Below, piece after piece: positions 33,262 to 45,900 of a stretch of DNA of 64,000 nucleotides. The position numbers were made by a program, and so were the translations under genes. How positions within the stretch are numbered: the first letter of the stretch is position 1; each line of letters opens with the position of its first letter. The notes below the pieces were generated by a model. That model ran no database searches. It was not told the origin of the DNA and saw only the letters and a program-made list of their open reading frames with translations. The DNA comes from Helianthus annuus. Lineage: Eukaryota; Streptophyta; Magnoliopsida; Asterales; Asteraceae. The stretch lies in the NCBI RefSeq assembly GCF_002127325.2, contig NC_035436.2, positions 29,353,163-29,417,162 on the forward strand, given 5' to 3'.

Positions 33262-33864
33262 TCGACAAGTATCATTTAAGCATGCACAAATAATCATCCA
33301 ACCCATTCCCACCCTGGGAACCCATGCCTTGGCTGTGTGAACTCACCTTGGTTTTGCTCGGTATGCTACGTTATGCACTCACAAGTAATCAGTCAAGTCC
33401 TATTGTGTGCACGTGTAATAAATCAGTTCATGTTCGTATTAATACACAGGTAATCTATATCATAAAGCATATCACAGTCAACATCATGTATCACATACGA
33501 TAGAGTTCTTGGTTAATACGAACATGGTTATTCAGTAACACAGTTAACAAGGTCGTCATGTTTAACGAGATCAGCATGCTTAACAATATAAACATGTTTC
33601 CGCAGAACAAAACCCTAACCATGGGTACTACTTAGCACTGTTAACATAAGCACTTAACAATACTAGTCAATTGTCCGATTAAACAAACAGTTAGGGTTTA
33701 CAACTTAGCAACTTAACAACAGCTTACCTGTTTACAAATTACATACTCATGCATGCGATATTACAGTCAACAACTTATAAAACTGTCATGCACTGTGTTT
33801 GCTAAATGAATAAATGCTAGACATGCTTACATTAAATATCGGACAAGATATGGCCAATCACAAA

Positions 33865-34085
33865 AATTCGGACAAGGGAGGTTGTCCTTTACAACCTCGG
33901 ACCTAAGCTCAAATAAAAGGTCGAGCAGCCCCTCCTTAGCAAACTCGGGCCATAACACAACCCAAGAAACTCGGACCATTAAGAAGAGGGTTAGAAAATT
34001 CGGACTAGGGGTATGGGGGGGGTTAAAGCTCGGACCTGATTGTAGTTATATGAAACTCGGACCTCAGTAAGTATTAAACTCGGCA
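33865..34085. repeat. AACTCGGACC motif array in LTR of E
   Basis: Eight or so copies of (A)A(C/T)TCGGACC or close variants are spaced 20-45 bp apart. It is repeated at about 40465-40685 in the other LTR. An element-specific short motif array of this kind is also seen in elements A, F and G. Confidence 0.7.
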
Positions 34086-35316
34086 ATATTAAGGTTTTTA
34101 ATAATAATGTCGGTAGACACTAAAGTGCCATTGGGCCGATCCCTCATCCAATGGTCTTCATGGACCGTCCATACCCACCAATCAACATGGAACTTTCTTA
34201 GACACAAAAGAATGAATTCATTATTTACACATCAGATCCCCACATGCAAGTTATAGACTTGTGCTTGTAGCCTGTACATTACTAAGCCACCATTTTTATA
34301 AATCGGTTCCCTAGCATTGGGCCAATAAGGTGACCAATACCCCCTTTGAGCCGCCCTATCCCACCAATCGGAAAAATTACAAGAGCCGCCCACTACTACC
34401 GATTTCTACAAGTTAAAGAATTATTGCTTATTCACACAAAACAATTAATACAAAGGCCTACATCAAGTCAAACATGATGGCCGACATGCAGAACACCTCA
34501 AGATATCATTGGACCACATTGATAGTACCCTTGACTTTCAAATGACATCATTGAACTACATGGACCCCTAAAGCTACTGCAAATGCATTAACCTATTTAT
34601 AATAATATCATGTCATCCTTAATAATCAGTAACACATTCCAATGATCAACCCTCCATTAATTTATAATTATTGTACACAAATCACATATGAGCACACAAT
34701 CATGAACGTCGAGCGGTCAACTGCATAATAATACTCATACTTACCGAATACAAGAGGATCAATGGGGAGAGGGGACTTCGCTAAAGGGTTGCCGTCGTCG
34801 TTCGAGGGAGAGAGAGAAGGAGAGAACTAGGGTTTTTCTTATTTTTCACATTCAGTCATCTTATGAGGTAAAGAGGGTGTGCGAGACATATAATGTTTCG
34901 GGCCAGGTCTTCGGGCTTTATTTGGGCTGCGAAATAAATCATACGGTGGGGGTTCAGGCCATAGTCCATGTGTAAAACGAAGGCTCACAAGTGTGCGGTT
35001 GTGTAAAGGGGTGTGTGACTAAATATGCAAGCTCATCGCCTAGCATGTACAACCTTACATCATGCAATAAATACAACCTCTAATAATTAATTTATGATTA
35101 ACATAGCACACACACACGGTTTAAATACGTGACATGAAACGTAGTTATACAAGTTAAGGAATAAGAAGTCACGAAATGCTAACCAACGTTAACCATGGAA
35201 GTCCGGGTTGTCACATTATCCCCGACTAATTAGAAATTTCGTCCCGAAATTTGGTTTGCACTCACTGAGGAAGCTAAGTAAGTTCAATCGTTCACTAGTT
35301 TTCCTGGGGTGTCACA

Positions 35317-35330
35317 TCCTCCCCCCGTTG
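35317..35330 (-). promoter_or_regulatory. Polypurine tract of element E
   Basis: The minus strand reads CAACGGGGGGAGGA directly before the 3' LTR (TGTGACACCCC). Confidence 0.9.
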
Positions 35331-35402
35331 ATCTGGAATTTCGTCCCGAAATTCCGCAGTAGTAGCTTCAGCCTCAGTAGTGGTTGCATTGGTTCCGAAT
35401 AA

Positions 35403-38230
35403 CTAGGGGTACTTTTCTATCATCTGGTCTTCGCGTTCCCAGGTGTACTCTGGGCCACGTTTGGAGTTCCAACGAACTCGGACAAGAGGGATTCTCTTGT
35501 GTTTGAGGACCTTAACATCCCGGTTCGTGATTTCAACTGGTTCCTCGACGAACTGCAACCGCTCGTCGATAGTGAGTTCCTTAAAAGGAGTGATGAAGGT
35601 CTAATTTGACAGGCACTTCTTCAGATTCGACACGTGAAATACGTTGTGAACTGCACCGAGTTCAGCTGGTAGGTTCAGTCTGTAGGCTACTGGGCCTATT
35701 CTTTCAGTGATTTCGAACGGTCCAACATATCGTGGATTGAGTTTGCCTCGTTTACCTAAACGAACCACACCCTTCCAGGGTGAGACTTTTAATAAAACCC
35801 GGTCCCCGACCTGAAATTCCAATGGTCTCTTACGCTTATCCGCGTAGGCTTTCTGACGGTCGCGTGCTGCCGCCATGCGTTGTCGTATCTGCGCAATCTT
35901 TTCTGTGGCGTCCACTACAATCTCTGGACCCGTAATTTGACTATCTCCCACCTCTGCCCAACAGAGAGGTGACCGGCATTTACGTCCTTACAATGCCTCG
36001 AATGGAGCGGCTTGAATGCTGGTATGATAGCTGTTATTGTAAGAAAACTCCACTAATGGGAGGTGCTTTTCCCAGCCGTTGCCGAAATCAATAACACACG
36101 CTCGAAGCATGTCTTCTAGAGTTTGGATAGTGCGCTCAGACTGCCCATCCGTCTGAGGATGATATGCTGTGCTCATGTCTAATCGTGAGCCAAAGGATTT
36201 GTGCATCGCTTGCCATAGCTCTGACGTAAACCGTGCATCGCGGTCTGAAATGATAGAGATGGGCACTCCGTGCCTTGAAACAACTTCTTTCATGAAGATG
36301 TCTGCTAGGGTAGAAGCTTATCCGTTTCTTTGATAGCCAAGAAGTGAGCAGACTTTGTGAGTCGATCAACGATCGCCCAGATAGTGTCATTCCCACGCTG
36401 GGATCTAGGAAGGCCAGTAACAAAATCCATGGAAATTGCTCCCATTTCCATTGTGGTATCTTAGGCTGCTGAAGTAGACCAGCTGGTTTCTGGTGCTCTG
36501 TCTTGACTCTCGCACAAGTCAAACATTTGTCGACGTAGGTTGTAACGTGGGCCTTCATGCTAGGCCACCAATATGTAGTTCTGATATCGTGGTACATTTT
36601 ATCCGAACCTGGATGTACCGTGTAGCGAGACTTATGAGCTTCATTCAACACAAGTTCCCGTAAGCCGTCATATAGTGGGACCCAAATACGTCCTGTCACA
36701 TAGTAGGCGTCGTCTTCCCTTTGTTCTAATCGTTGCCGTGATCCGCGTAAGGCTTCAGCCTTGACGTTTTCGGGCTTCAGTGCTTCTGTCTGAGCAGCTC
36801 GTATCTGTGCAGGAAGGCTAGACTGAATCGCAAGCTGTAGCGCTCGCACGCGCCGAGGTAAAGTGTCCTTTCGACTGAGGGCATCAGCCACAACATTGGC
36901 CTTGCTTGGATGATACTTGATGGCGCATTCGTAGTCGTTCAGTAGTTCAACCCATCTCCGTTGGCGCGTGTTCAAATCCTCCTGCTTAAGGATATGCTCG
37001 AGACTCCTGTGATCGGTGTAAATCGTGCACCTGGTACCGTACAGGTAGTGTCGCCATATCTTAAGCGCGAAAACAACAGCTCCCAGCTCCAAATCGTGCG
37101 TCGTATAATTCCGTTCATGAACCTTGAGTTGCCGAGAGGCGTATGCAATAACTTTATCCCGCTGCATCAATACGCAACCAAGCCCCTGTATCGATGCGTC
37201 ACAATAAACCACGAAGTCATCCGTGCCCTCTGGCAATGAGAGAATTGGTGCGCTGCAAAGCCTATCCTTTAAGTACTGAAAAGCGGTCTCTTGCGTATTA
37301 CCCCATCTGTAAACGACACCTTTCTGTGTTAGCATAGTAAGTGGCTGCGCGATCTTGGAGAAGTCTTTAATAAATCGCCTGTAGTACCCCGCCAAACCCA
37401 ATATTTGGCGTATTTCTGTCGGTGTGCGCGGTGCAGGCCAGTTCCTGATCGAATCTACCTTGGATGGATCAACATGAATCCCATCCCTGTTCACCACATG
37501 GCCTAAGAAGTGGACTTCATGAAGCCAGAAGTCGCATTTTGAAAACTTGGCGTACAATTGTTCCTTTCGAAGAAGTTCCAAGATAAGACGTAAGTGCTGC
37601 TCGTGTTCCTCCTGACTCTTGGAGTAGATCAGAATGGCGTCGATGAAGGCAATGACGAACTTGTCTAGATAGGGTTTACACACCCTGTTCATAAGATCCA
37701 TGAAGACTGCAGGCGCGTTCGTAAGCCCGAATGGCATGACAAGAAACTCGTAGTGACCGTAACGAGTTCTGAAAGCGGTTTTGGAGACGTCCTCATCCCG
37801 GACTCTCAGCTGATGATAACCTGACCTTAAATCAATCTTGGAATAGTAACACGACCCTTGCAGCTGGTCGAATAAGTCATCTATACGCGGAAGAGGATAA
37901 CGGTTCTTCACCGTCACCTTGTTGAGTTCACGGTAGTCGATGCACATTCTGAACGTACCGTCTTTCTTCTTCACAAATAACACTGGAGCTCCCCAAGGCG
38001 AAGAGCTAGGTCGGATAAATCCCTTATCCAAGATTCCTGGTAGCTGCGTCGATAGTTCTTCCGATTCTGGTGGAGTTAAGCGATACGGTGCTCGAGCTAT
38101 GGGTGCTGCTCCTGGAGCGAGCTCGATTTGAAATTCGTCCTGATGATGCGGCGGTAGACCAGGTAAATCTTTAGGAAACACCTGAGTAAAGTCGCATACA
38201 ACTGGATGATCTTCCAACTTCTTTTCTTTC
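35403..38230 (-). pseudogene. pol: Element E pol (RT active site altered)
   Basis: Leftward pol starts within [26 protein letters not shown] and holds RT, RNase H, integrase and a chromodomain. The RT has [11 protein letters not shown] and [12 protein letters not shown], but the catalytic motif reads [10 protein letters not shown]: the second Asp of the IDD pair is replaced by Ala (GCC near 37637). RNase H ([16 protein letters not shown]) is complete. In the integrase a frameshift after WKWEQ (about 36450) leads into nonsense, and the correct frame resumes at [22 protein letters not shown] (36293). Further stops are a TAA at about 35988, a TAG at about 35598, and a TAG at 35403-35405 in YP.LF of the chromodomain. 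No protease precedes it. Confidence 0.92.
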
Positions 38231-38950
38231 GCTGCTGCTGTGCTTGAGACCGAACGGTAGTTGAACTCTTGCTGAAATACCCATCCCTTTCCCGCTTGTT
38301 GTCATTAGGAGTAGCGGGAGTAGCAGAAGTGATAGCGGTAGTAATAGTGCTGATACAACTAGGCAGCCTGTTCTGTTCCACTGCCTGATCCGTGAATGTC
38401 TGGGGCATTATCGAGGTTAGCCGATGTAGCATGGCTCTGAACTTCTGAGGCTAGACCCTTGAGGTACAATTCGATACGCTTGTTTGGAGGGTCCACCATG
38501 GTTGGACACAAGATGGCCAGTTCGTCCGACCGTTTCGTATATGCATCAACTTCTGACCCCGTCATTTTCAAATGGTAAGGCTCCACTTCCAACTAGTATC
38601 TGTACTTGCGCGTTCCACCTGGTTAGCGCGATTCCTACCAAAGTACCAGTGGCGTACTTGACCCTGCGAGCCTCAGGGCGTTCACACATGAAGTTCTTGA
38701 ATGTGCCACTGAATGTGCTTGGACGACAGTCCATGATGTTCTGGAATGTGTGCGTTCTGACCCGTTGCGCGAGAAAGATAGATCAAGGTTAAGCGCGAAA
38801 GTTGGGTCACGAGAGTAGGATCTAACATCCTAGAATAGGTCTGGGATAGCAGGTTATACCTCCTGCTTGTGCGGCTGCAAGTGCCGCAGCAACTTGTTCG
38901 TTAATGAGAGCCGTCAACTGGGCTTGAGTCATGTCAACACGTCCAGACAT
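38231..38950 (-). pseudogene. gag: Element E gag, internally deleted
   Basis: It starts at ATG 38950 (MSGRVDMTQAQLTALINEQVAAALAAAQAGG). An intron-like gap (donor GGTATAACC near 38859, acceptor GGGTCAG near 38757) leads to TFQNIMDCRPSTFSGT. Pieces of gag follow in changing frames: CERPEARRVKYATGTL..IALTRWNAQVQIL, then YHLKMTGSEVDAYTKRSDELAILCPTMVDPP, then [26 protein letters not shown]. The zinc knuckle and the whole protease are missing, and the remnant joins pol directly at ..[12 protein letters not shown]. By comparison with gag of D, at least three deletions are present. Product unlikely to form a capsid. Confidence 0.85.
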
Positions 38951-39256
38951 GATCGAACAGTAAAGGTAGCATAAGTAAGAATGGTTCACGAATAGTGCGA
39001 TGACAGAAGAGTGTAAGCACGTATGTATTCTCATGCAATGACAAGTAGTGAGCAAAGTAATGTAAGCATACTACGAGCAAAGTTCTATGCAAATTCTAGC
39101 ATGTAGGCAATAAACATAAACCTTATTACCTAGGATGTCGAGTCTTGCACGTGGAGCGAAGCGTCGCTGTGGATCGTTGAGAGCACTGTTCTGGTTATAG
39201 TCTGGTTTTAATAAAAACGTTTTCCCATATTAAAACCAAGTTCTCTATAACCAATG
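38951..39256. other. Leader of element E
   Basis: About 300 bp lie between the PBS and gag on the minus strand. There is no extra ORF and no hairpin array, unlike element D. Confidence 0.7.
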
Positions 39257-39268
39257 GCTCTGATACCA
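39257..39268 (-). promoter_or_regulatory. Primer binding site of element E (tRNA-iMet)
   Basis: The minus strand reads TGGTATCAGAGC, three bases inside the 5' LTR (39272). Confidence 0.93.
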
Positions 39269-39271
39269 ATC

Positions 39272-41916
39272 TGTCACACCCCCAAAATCCCACACGCGGA
39301 GTACTACCGCTTGGAGGCGTGACATGACCAGGATCAAGCCATCAATCACATCAAACATAGTATTTAATAATCAAAAGTAGCTAATACAATTCATAAAGAT
39401 ATGACTGATGTTTCAAAACCAAACATTGTTTAAGTAGCGGAAGCATAGTAATAAAACTCTCAAATGTAGTTATGAGTTCAATTAACGTTCGCGATCCAAT
39501 TCCCACAACGACCTGCCCCCTCCTTGTGCAAGCTCCAATATGTACCTAAGGTCCTGCAAGGCATGCAGCAGATAATCAACAAACTAGTTGAGCGAGTTCA
39601 CAGTTAATAGTTTAGTTTGGGTAATAGTGCGTTTGTTCAATTAAGTTTCATATCGTATCAGTTCCATCGCGGCCTCACAGGCATGTGTGCGAAGATTAGG
39701 TTCGTTAGTTCGCGACCGTAGTCTTTACCGACCAGGGTGTGTGCGAAGGCAATTGATCAGTTCGCGACCATAGTCTTTACCGACCAGGGTGTGTGCGAAG
39801 GCAGTTGAGTAGTTCGTTCGCGACCATAGTCTTTACCAACCAGGGTGTGTGCGAAGGCAGTTCGACAAGTATCATTTAAGCATGCACAAATAATCATCCA
39901 ACCCATTCCCACCCTGGGAACCCATGCCTTGGCTGTGTGAACTCACCTTGGTTTTGCTCGGTATGCTACGTTATGCACTCACAAGTAATCAGTCAAGTCC
40001 TATTGTGTGCACGTGTAATAAATCAGTTCATGTTCGTATTAATACACAGGTAATCTATATCATAAAGCATATCACAGTCAACATCATGTATCACATACGA
40101 TAGAGTTCTTGGTTAATACGAACATGGTTATTCAGTAACACAGTTAACAAGGTCGTCATGTTTAACGAGATCAGCATGCTTAACAATATAAACATGTTTC
40201 CGCAGAACAAAACCCTAACCATGGGTACTACTTAGCACTGTTAACATAAGCACTTAACAATACTAGTCAATTGTCCGATTAAACAAACAGTTAGGGTTTA
40301 CAACTTAGCAACTTAACAACAGCTTACCTGTTTACAAATTACATACTCATGCATGCGATATTACAGTCAACAACTTATAAAACTGTCATGCACTGTGTTT
40401 GCTAAATGAATAAATGCTAGACATGCTTACATTAAATATCGGACAAGATATGGCCAATCACAAAAATTCGGACAAGGGAGGTTGTCCTTTACAACCTCGG
40501 ACCTAAGCTCAAATAAAAGGTCGAGCAGCCCCTCCTTAGCAAACTCGGGCCATAACACAACCCAAGAAACTCGGACCATTAAGAAGAGGGTTAGAAAATT
40601 CGGACTAGGGGTATGGGGGGGGTTAAAGCTCGGACCTGATTGTAGTTATATGAAACTCGGACCTCAGTAAGTATTAAACTCGGCAATATTAAGGTTTTTA
40701 ATAATAATGTCGGTAGACACTAAAGTGCCATTGGGCCGATCCCTCATCCAATGGTCTTCATGGACCGTCCATACCCACCAATCAACATGGAACTTTCTTA
40801 GACACAAAAGAATGAATTCATTATTTACACATCAGATCCCCACATGCAAGTTATAGACTTGTGCTTGTAGCCTGTACATTACTAAGCCACCATTTTTATA
40901 AATCGGTTCCCTAGCATTGGGCCAATAAGGTGACCAATACCCCCTTTGAGCCGCCCTATCCCACCAATCGGAAAAATTACAAGAGCCGCCCACTACTACC
41001 GATTTCTACAAGTTAAAGAATTATTGCTTATTCACACAAAACAATTAATACAAAGGCCTACATCAAGTCAAACATGATGGCCGACATGCAGAACACCTCA
41101 AGATATCATTGGACCACATTGATAGTACCCTTGACTTTCAAATGACATCATTGAACTACATGGACCCCTAAAGCTACTGCAAATGCATTAACCTATTTAT
41201 AATAATATCATGTCATCCTTAATAATCAGTAACACATTCCAATGATCAACCCTCCATTAATTTATAATTATTGTACACAAATCACATATGAGCACACAAT
41301 CATGAACGTCGAGCGGTCAACTGCATAATAATACTCATACTTACCGAATACAAGAGGATCAATGGGGAGAGGGGACTTCGCTAAAGGGTTGCCGTCGTCG
41401 TTCGAGGGAGAGAGAGAAGGAGAGAACTAGGGTTTTTCTTATTTTTCACATTCAGTCATCTTATGAGGTAAAGAGGGTGTGCGAGACATATAATGTTTCG
41501 GGCCAGGTCTTCGGGCTTTATTTGGGCTGCGAAATAAATCATACGGTGGGGGTTCAGGCCATAGTCCATGTGTAAAACGAAGGCTCACAAGTGTGCGGTT
41601 GTGTAAAGGGGTGTGTGACTAAATATGCAAGCTCATCGCCTAGCATGTACAACCTTACATCATGCAATAAATACAACCTCTAATAATTAATTTATGATTA
41701 ACATAGCACACACACACGGTTTAAATACGTGACATGAAACGTAGTTATACAAGTTAAGGAATAAGAAGTCACGAAATGCTAACCAACGTTAACCATGGAA
41801 GTCCGGGTTGTCACATTATCCCCGACTAATTAGAAATTTCGTCCCGAAATTTGGTTTGCACTCACTGAGGAAGCTAAGTAAGTTCAATCGTTCACTAGTT
41901 TTCCTGGGGTGTCACA
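39272..41916 (-). repeat. 5' LTR of element E (2645 bp)
   Basis: This is an apparently perfect copy of 32672-35316. On the minus strand, near 41430, there is a promoter/leader-like stretch: AAACCCTAGTTCTCTCC followed by CT-rich DNA. Confidence 0.95.
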
Positions 41917-41921
41917 TTCCT

Positions 41922-42144
41922 GGACAAGTCACAGTCCTTGGATCATGTTTATGTTAAGTTTATATTTGTAATGTTTAGACAAATTATGGTTGTTGGGTGT
42001 TAACCCGTTAAGACAATGTTTTGGTATTTTTATTTTAATGGATGATCTTGCATATTTTTAATTCATATAGCTTGTTATGATTAAGCTATGGTATTAAGAA
42101 GTCACACCAAATTAACCACGCTTCCGCAAAGCCAGGGTGTGACA
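41922..42144 (+). repeat. 3' LTR of element D, last part
   Basis: The last 223 bp of the LTR resume after the second TTCCT and end GCCAGGGTGTGACA. It matches 21824-22046 with one substitution seen (GGGTGATC versus GGATGATC). Confidence 0.95.
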
Positions 42145-42149
42145 CAGTC

Positions 42150-42953
42150 GGAGAGGGGGACATGATTGTCTAATTACCTTTAACATAGAATGGACCTTCA
42201 TGATGGTCCACGCGTTAATACTTGTAGCCATTGCTCGCGGAATGGCACGAAGTTAAGAAATAGAACTAAGAGGATTCATAACAATAATGGTTGAATGGTT
42301 ACCTTCAAGATGAGTGTTTCATCTTCCTTGTCTTGACAAGAATGTCACCAATCATGATTTATATGAACCATAGGGACCTCGTTCCTACTAATAGAGTATT
42401 CATCCAAGGCTACCACCTCCACCTAATTGTCATCTTCGAGGTCAGGCATTTTCCGTATCTGAGGGAAAACAACCATCTTTTATGGAATGTCGACCTCAGG
42501 GTTTCACTTAGGGACTACGCCCTACCATCAGCTCATCAACAGATGCGAGGTCAATACGCTTGTTATGAGAGTCCAGAATAATAATAGAATTTGAATACTA
42601 AGATATCATGGTCGTGGCAAAATAATCCGTACAACATACACATGTGAACAACTTATAAATAATCGATTTTTGGACAATTGTACTTTTGTTTTCATCATTG
42701 TTTATATCGTATATCGTTTCCAGTTCGACTTATTGTTATCGTGTCTAAACCCCATAGACTTGTACCAAATAAACTAGTCTTTTGGTATCATCGTTTCGAA
42801 CTATCATTTAATACTATCACATAGTATCCTTGCATTATCGTTTTGTATTAGTGGACGCTTTGTAAAAATATAATATAGAACGCTTGTTGTAAAGAACTTC
42901 GTTTTGAAATTGTAGACTAGACTCAAAAAGAATCTTAGTTCACTACAATTGAT
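42150..42953 (-). other. Element C leader, right part
   Basis: This is the continuation of the C internal region beyond element D, between it and the PBS. It contains no convincing gene. A 96-codon frame at 42291 on the plus strand runs against the element and has no homology I recognise. Confidence 0.6.
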
Positions 42954-42965
42954 GCTCTGATACCA
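42954..42965 (-). promoter_or_regulatory. Primer binding site of element C (tRNA-iMet)
   Basis: The minus strand reads TGGTATCAGAGC, four bases inside the 5' LTR that starts at 42970. Confidence 0.93.
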
Positions 42966-42969
42966 GGTC

Positions 42970-45900
42970 TGTCACACCCCGATTTTCGGTTTATGCGGAA
43001 GCGTATGGCGAGGTGTGACGAGAGCGGCAATCGTTACAATCAATCGAGTAAACAACATATTTGAAACATAAAAGATGTTCATCCATACATTTGATTCAAA
43101 ACCATAATTTACATTACATACGTCTTGTTTGAAACTTGAAACAACAACAACTTTAACTACATTATTCAAAGTTCAAAACATAACACTAAAAACGGATGAC
43201 ATCACAAAAGCTTGCGTTCTTGATAACCATTTGAACATATTTTTCCATAGCCGTCCACTAATCTCCTGTAATACATGTTAATTTTGAAAACATCAACAAA
43301 AGTTGAGTGAATTCATGTTATTTTGTTTTCGCATCAAATGAGTCTCCAAAACATTTGAAGTAATAAAATTCGTTTTTGTATAGTATGATAAAAAAAAATT
43401 GTATGATCATTAGTGTGTTGCAAGGACACTAATATGTATGCCGAATAGGAGGCAACCAAACCTTGACAATTTATCGTGTGTGTCAACGACACTAGTTTGG
43501 ACACAAAGGCACTCTTGACGATCGTGGTTATCGTTGTCGTTAAGAGTGGGGCTTGCCAAAACCCAAATAGATCTATCCGTTTGTTTCTCGGTACTTGTTT
43601 ATTCATTAATGGCCCCTTTATTTTAACACCTATCCGCATGTGATCAAAATAGTTTCATTGTATTATCATACTATTTGTAACATGTATACATCCCCGAAAG
43701 TTTAAAACTATAAACATTCAAAGTAAAAGGGGAAAACATGAACTCACAGATTTGCGTTCCGTGCAAATCTCTATTCGATTCCTTGTTCGCGGTTCGTTTC
43801 TCGACCTACAAGTGTTCTAATTTAGTTAGACACTTAGGTTTGTTTTTGTGTATGGTACAAATATTCTATCTTGTATTTTGTTTTTGTGTTTTCATATATA
43901 TATAACTTCCTTGTATATACACATTTATTTTATTTTATTTGTGTTTGAATGGGCTTAATTTATGTTTTAGAATTTAAGTCCATTTTGGGTATTTGGTGCT
44001 TATGGGCCTAGCCCAAATAACTTTGTTTAAAGATATGGGTCAAGCCCAAATTAATTTATAGGAGTGGGCCTTAGCCCAAAACATTTTATAAAGGTAGGCC
44101 TAGCCCAATTTAGTTTATAGTTGTGGACTTAGCCCAAATAACTTGTGTAAGAATGGGCCTAGCTCAAATTGTTTTCTAAAATATATCTAGTCCATAATAA
44201 TTTGTAAATATTGGGTTTTTAGCCCAAGTATTTTGTAAAGTGGGCTTTAGCCCAATTTTGACTAAAAATACATTTTAGTCCATTGTTTTGTAAAAGTGGG
44301 CCTAGCCCAAATTTTGTTTATGAGAAATGGGCATTAGCCCAATTTTAATTTATGGACCACTTTTTAAACTACATAATTTTTGGGCTAGTAAATAAAATAA
44401 AAAAAAATAATAATAATAGTAATACTTGTATTTTTATAAAAATCTAATTTTTATAAAAATTGTTACTTATGCCATAGTTGAACATTTTAGTGCATAAACT
44501 TGTGTAACGGTTCGTATTTTATTCTAGTCATTTACTACTTGTCGGTTTTATTTATTCGTATCATTTATCCCGTTTGTGTTGTCCGTCACGTTTTACCATT
44601 TGCTTTGTTTGTGCCATTTTTGTTTGTCCAAAAGTCCATATAGTCCAATAGTGTCCGAATTTGTCCATTTGTGTTTTCGTGTCCAAGGATGGACATTTTA
44701 TTTCGTTTTCAAGTTTATATATATATTTTGTAATTTTTATGGATGTGTAACAATTTTGCGTTTGTTCCTAGTAGAACTAACATATGATGTACACATCAAA
44801 ATATATAAACTTATGATACTTGATGAATACTTTTGTAAGTACACATTTTATCCAAAAATATATACTTGTCATTTTTATTTAGAAATCTTTTTATAAAACA
44901 TGGATTTATGACTTTGTCCAAAATTTGTTTAACCATGTTTAAAGACTCCAAATAATTGTTTTAGTAACAAACTTCTTTGTTTAACAACTTTTAACACATC
45001 ACAAAATTTATAAAAATTTTGCCATAGTTTTGTTTGAAATATGGATTTTCCCCAAGTTTATACAAAACTTGTTTTCAAATTATTTCAATACAAAACATCA
45101 TCAAGTATCAATATCTATCAAAATTTGTCAACAAAAGTAGCATGAACATGATATTGTTCTTATCTTTCCCAAAAAGGAAACTTTATTCCTTATTTTTGCC
45201 AAAAAATTGTAGAAAGAGATTTTATGAAAAACTCTTGTTTTAGATGTCTTACAAAGTCATTTGAAGCATAAACAGGTATTCAAAATGTTTACTACTAACA
45301 TATTTCTTGCTTTTGATTCTTTCCAGAAATGGAAACTTTATTCAATAAATTTTCCAAAAATTTATTTTCTTGTTTTTAAACGGTTTTTCACATTTTACTA
45401 GTATGCATGTTCATCAAAAACTCATGTTCATCACTTTGTTGATTAATCTTGGTTGATCCTACATGCATGTATGTAGATCATATTTTTGAGTAAGAATAAC
45501 CAAGATTCAAGTTTATTAGCCTAGATTTCTCCAAGTTCATCTCTTAATCATAGAAAAATCATGTTTAAAAATAATGATTTTTAGTTGTTTCTTGTTATTT
45601 TTCAAGTGGGTTTATGATGAACTTGTAAAAGAAATCAAAAATAAAGGTGAAGCTAGTACGATGTTCTTACAAATTTTGCAAGGAAACAAAGATGATGATA
45701 AGAAATCTTGATGATTTTAGGCTTTAAGTTCCACCAAAAGAGCTCCAACTAGCTTTTCTAAACACCCTAGTAGTTTGATTCATCCATGGACCTCCATACT
45801 TGCAATAATCTCTAGTGTTTGAATTTTGAAAATGTGAAGATGGTGGTGTGCTTGGTTCAAACGATTTTAGAGAGAGAGAGTATAGGAAGTTGTAATGTTT

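Larger units (their letters stand above)
32672..35316 (-). repeat. 3' LTR of element E (2645 bp)
   Basis: It is apparently identical to 39272-41916, line for line at offset 6600. It contains a three-copy tandem repeat (33109-33261) and an AACTCGGACC motif array (33865-34085). The 62-codon frame at 33882 recurs in both LTRs and is not taken as a gene. Confidence 0.96.
32672..41916 (-). mobile_element. Gypsy element E, inserted in the 3' LTR of D
   Basis: This is a complete leftward element of 9245 bp with ends TGTCACACCC and GGTGTCACA and target duplication TTCCT (32667-32671, 41917-41921). Both LTRs are 2645 bp at an exact offset of 6600, and I saw no difference between them. The internal region is only 3955 bp. 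The gag knuckle, protease and parts of gag are deleted, the RT active site is altered and integrase is frameshifted. It is the innermost and youngest element, and non-autonomous. Confidence 0.96.
18650..42144 (+). mobile_element. Gypsy element D (Tekay-type chromovirus), inserted in C
   Basis: This is a complete plus-strand LTR retrotransposon. Its ends are TGTGACAACCC (18650) and GGGTGTGACA (42144), with target duplication CAGTC at 18645-18649 and 42145-42149. The 5' LTR is 18650-22046. The 3' LTR is 29498-32671 plus 41922-42144, split by element E. Both LTRs measure 3397 bp once E is removed. I count 12 substitutions between them (about 0.35%). The internal order is PBS, hairpin array, extra ORF, second hairpin array, gag with intron, PR-RT-RH, a small deletion, integrase-chromodomain, PPT. 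Confidence 0.96.

Noticed and set aside
33882..34070. 62-codon frame also found at 40482-40670
   Set aside because: Lies in the AACTCGGACC array of both LTRs of E. A chance frame copied with the LTR.
42291..42581. 96-codon plus-strand frame in the leader of C
   Set aside because: Antisense to the element, no homology recognised, no promoter.
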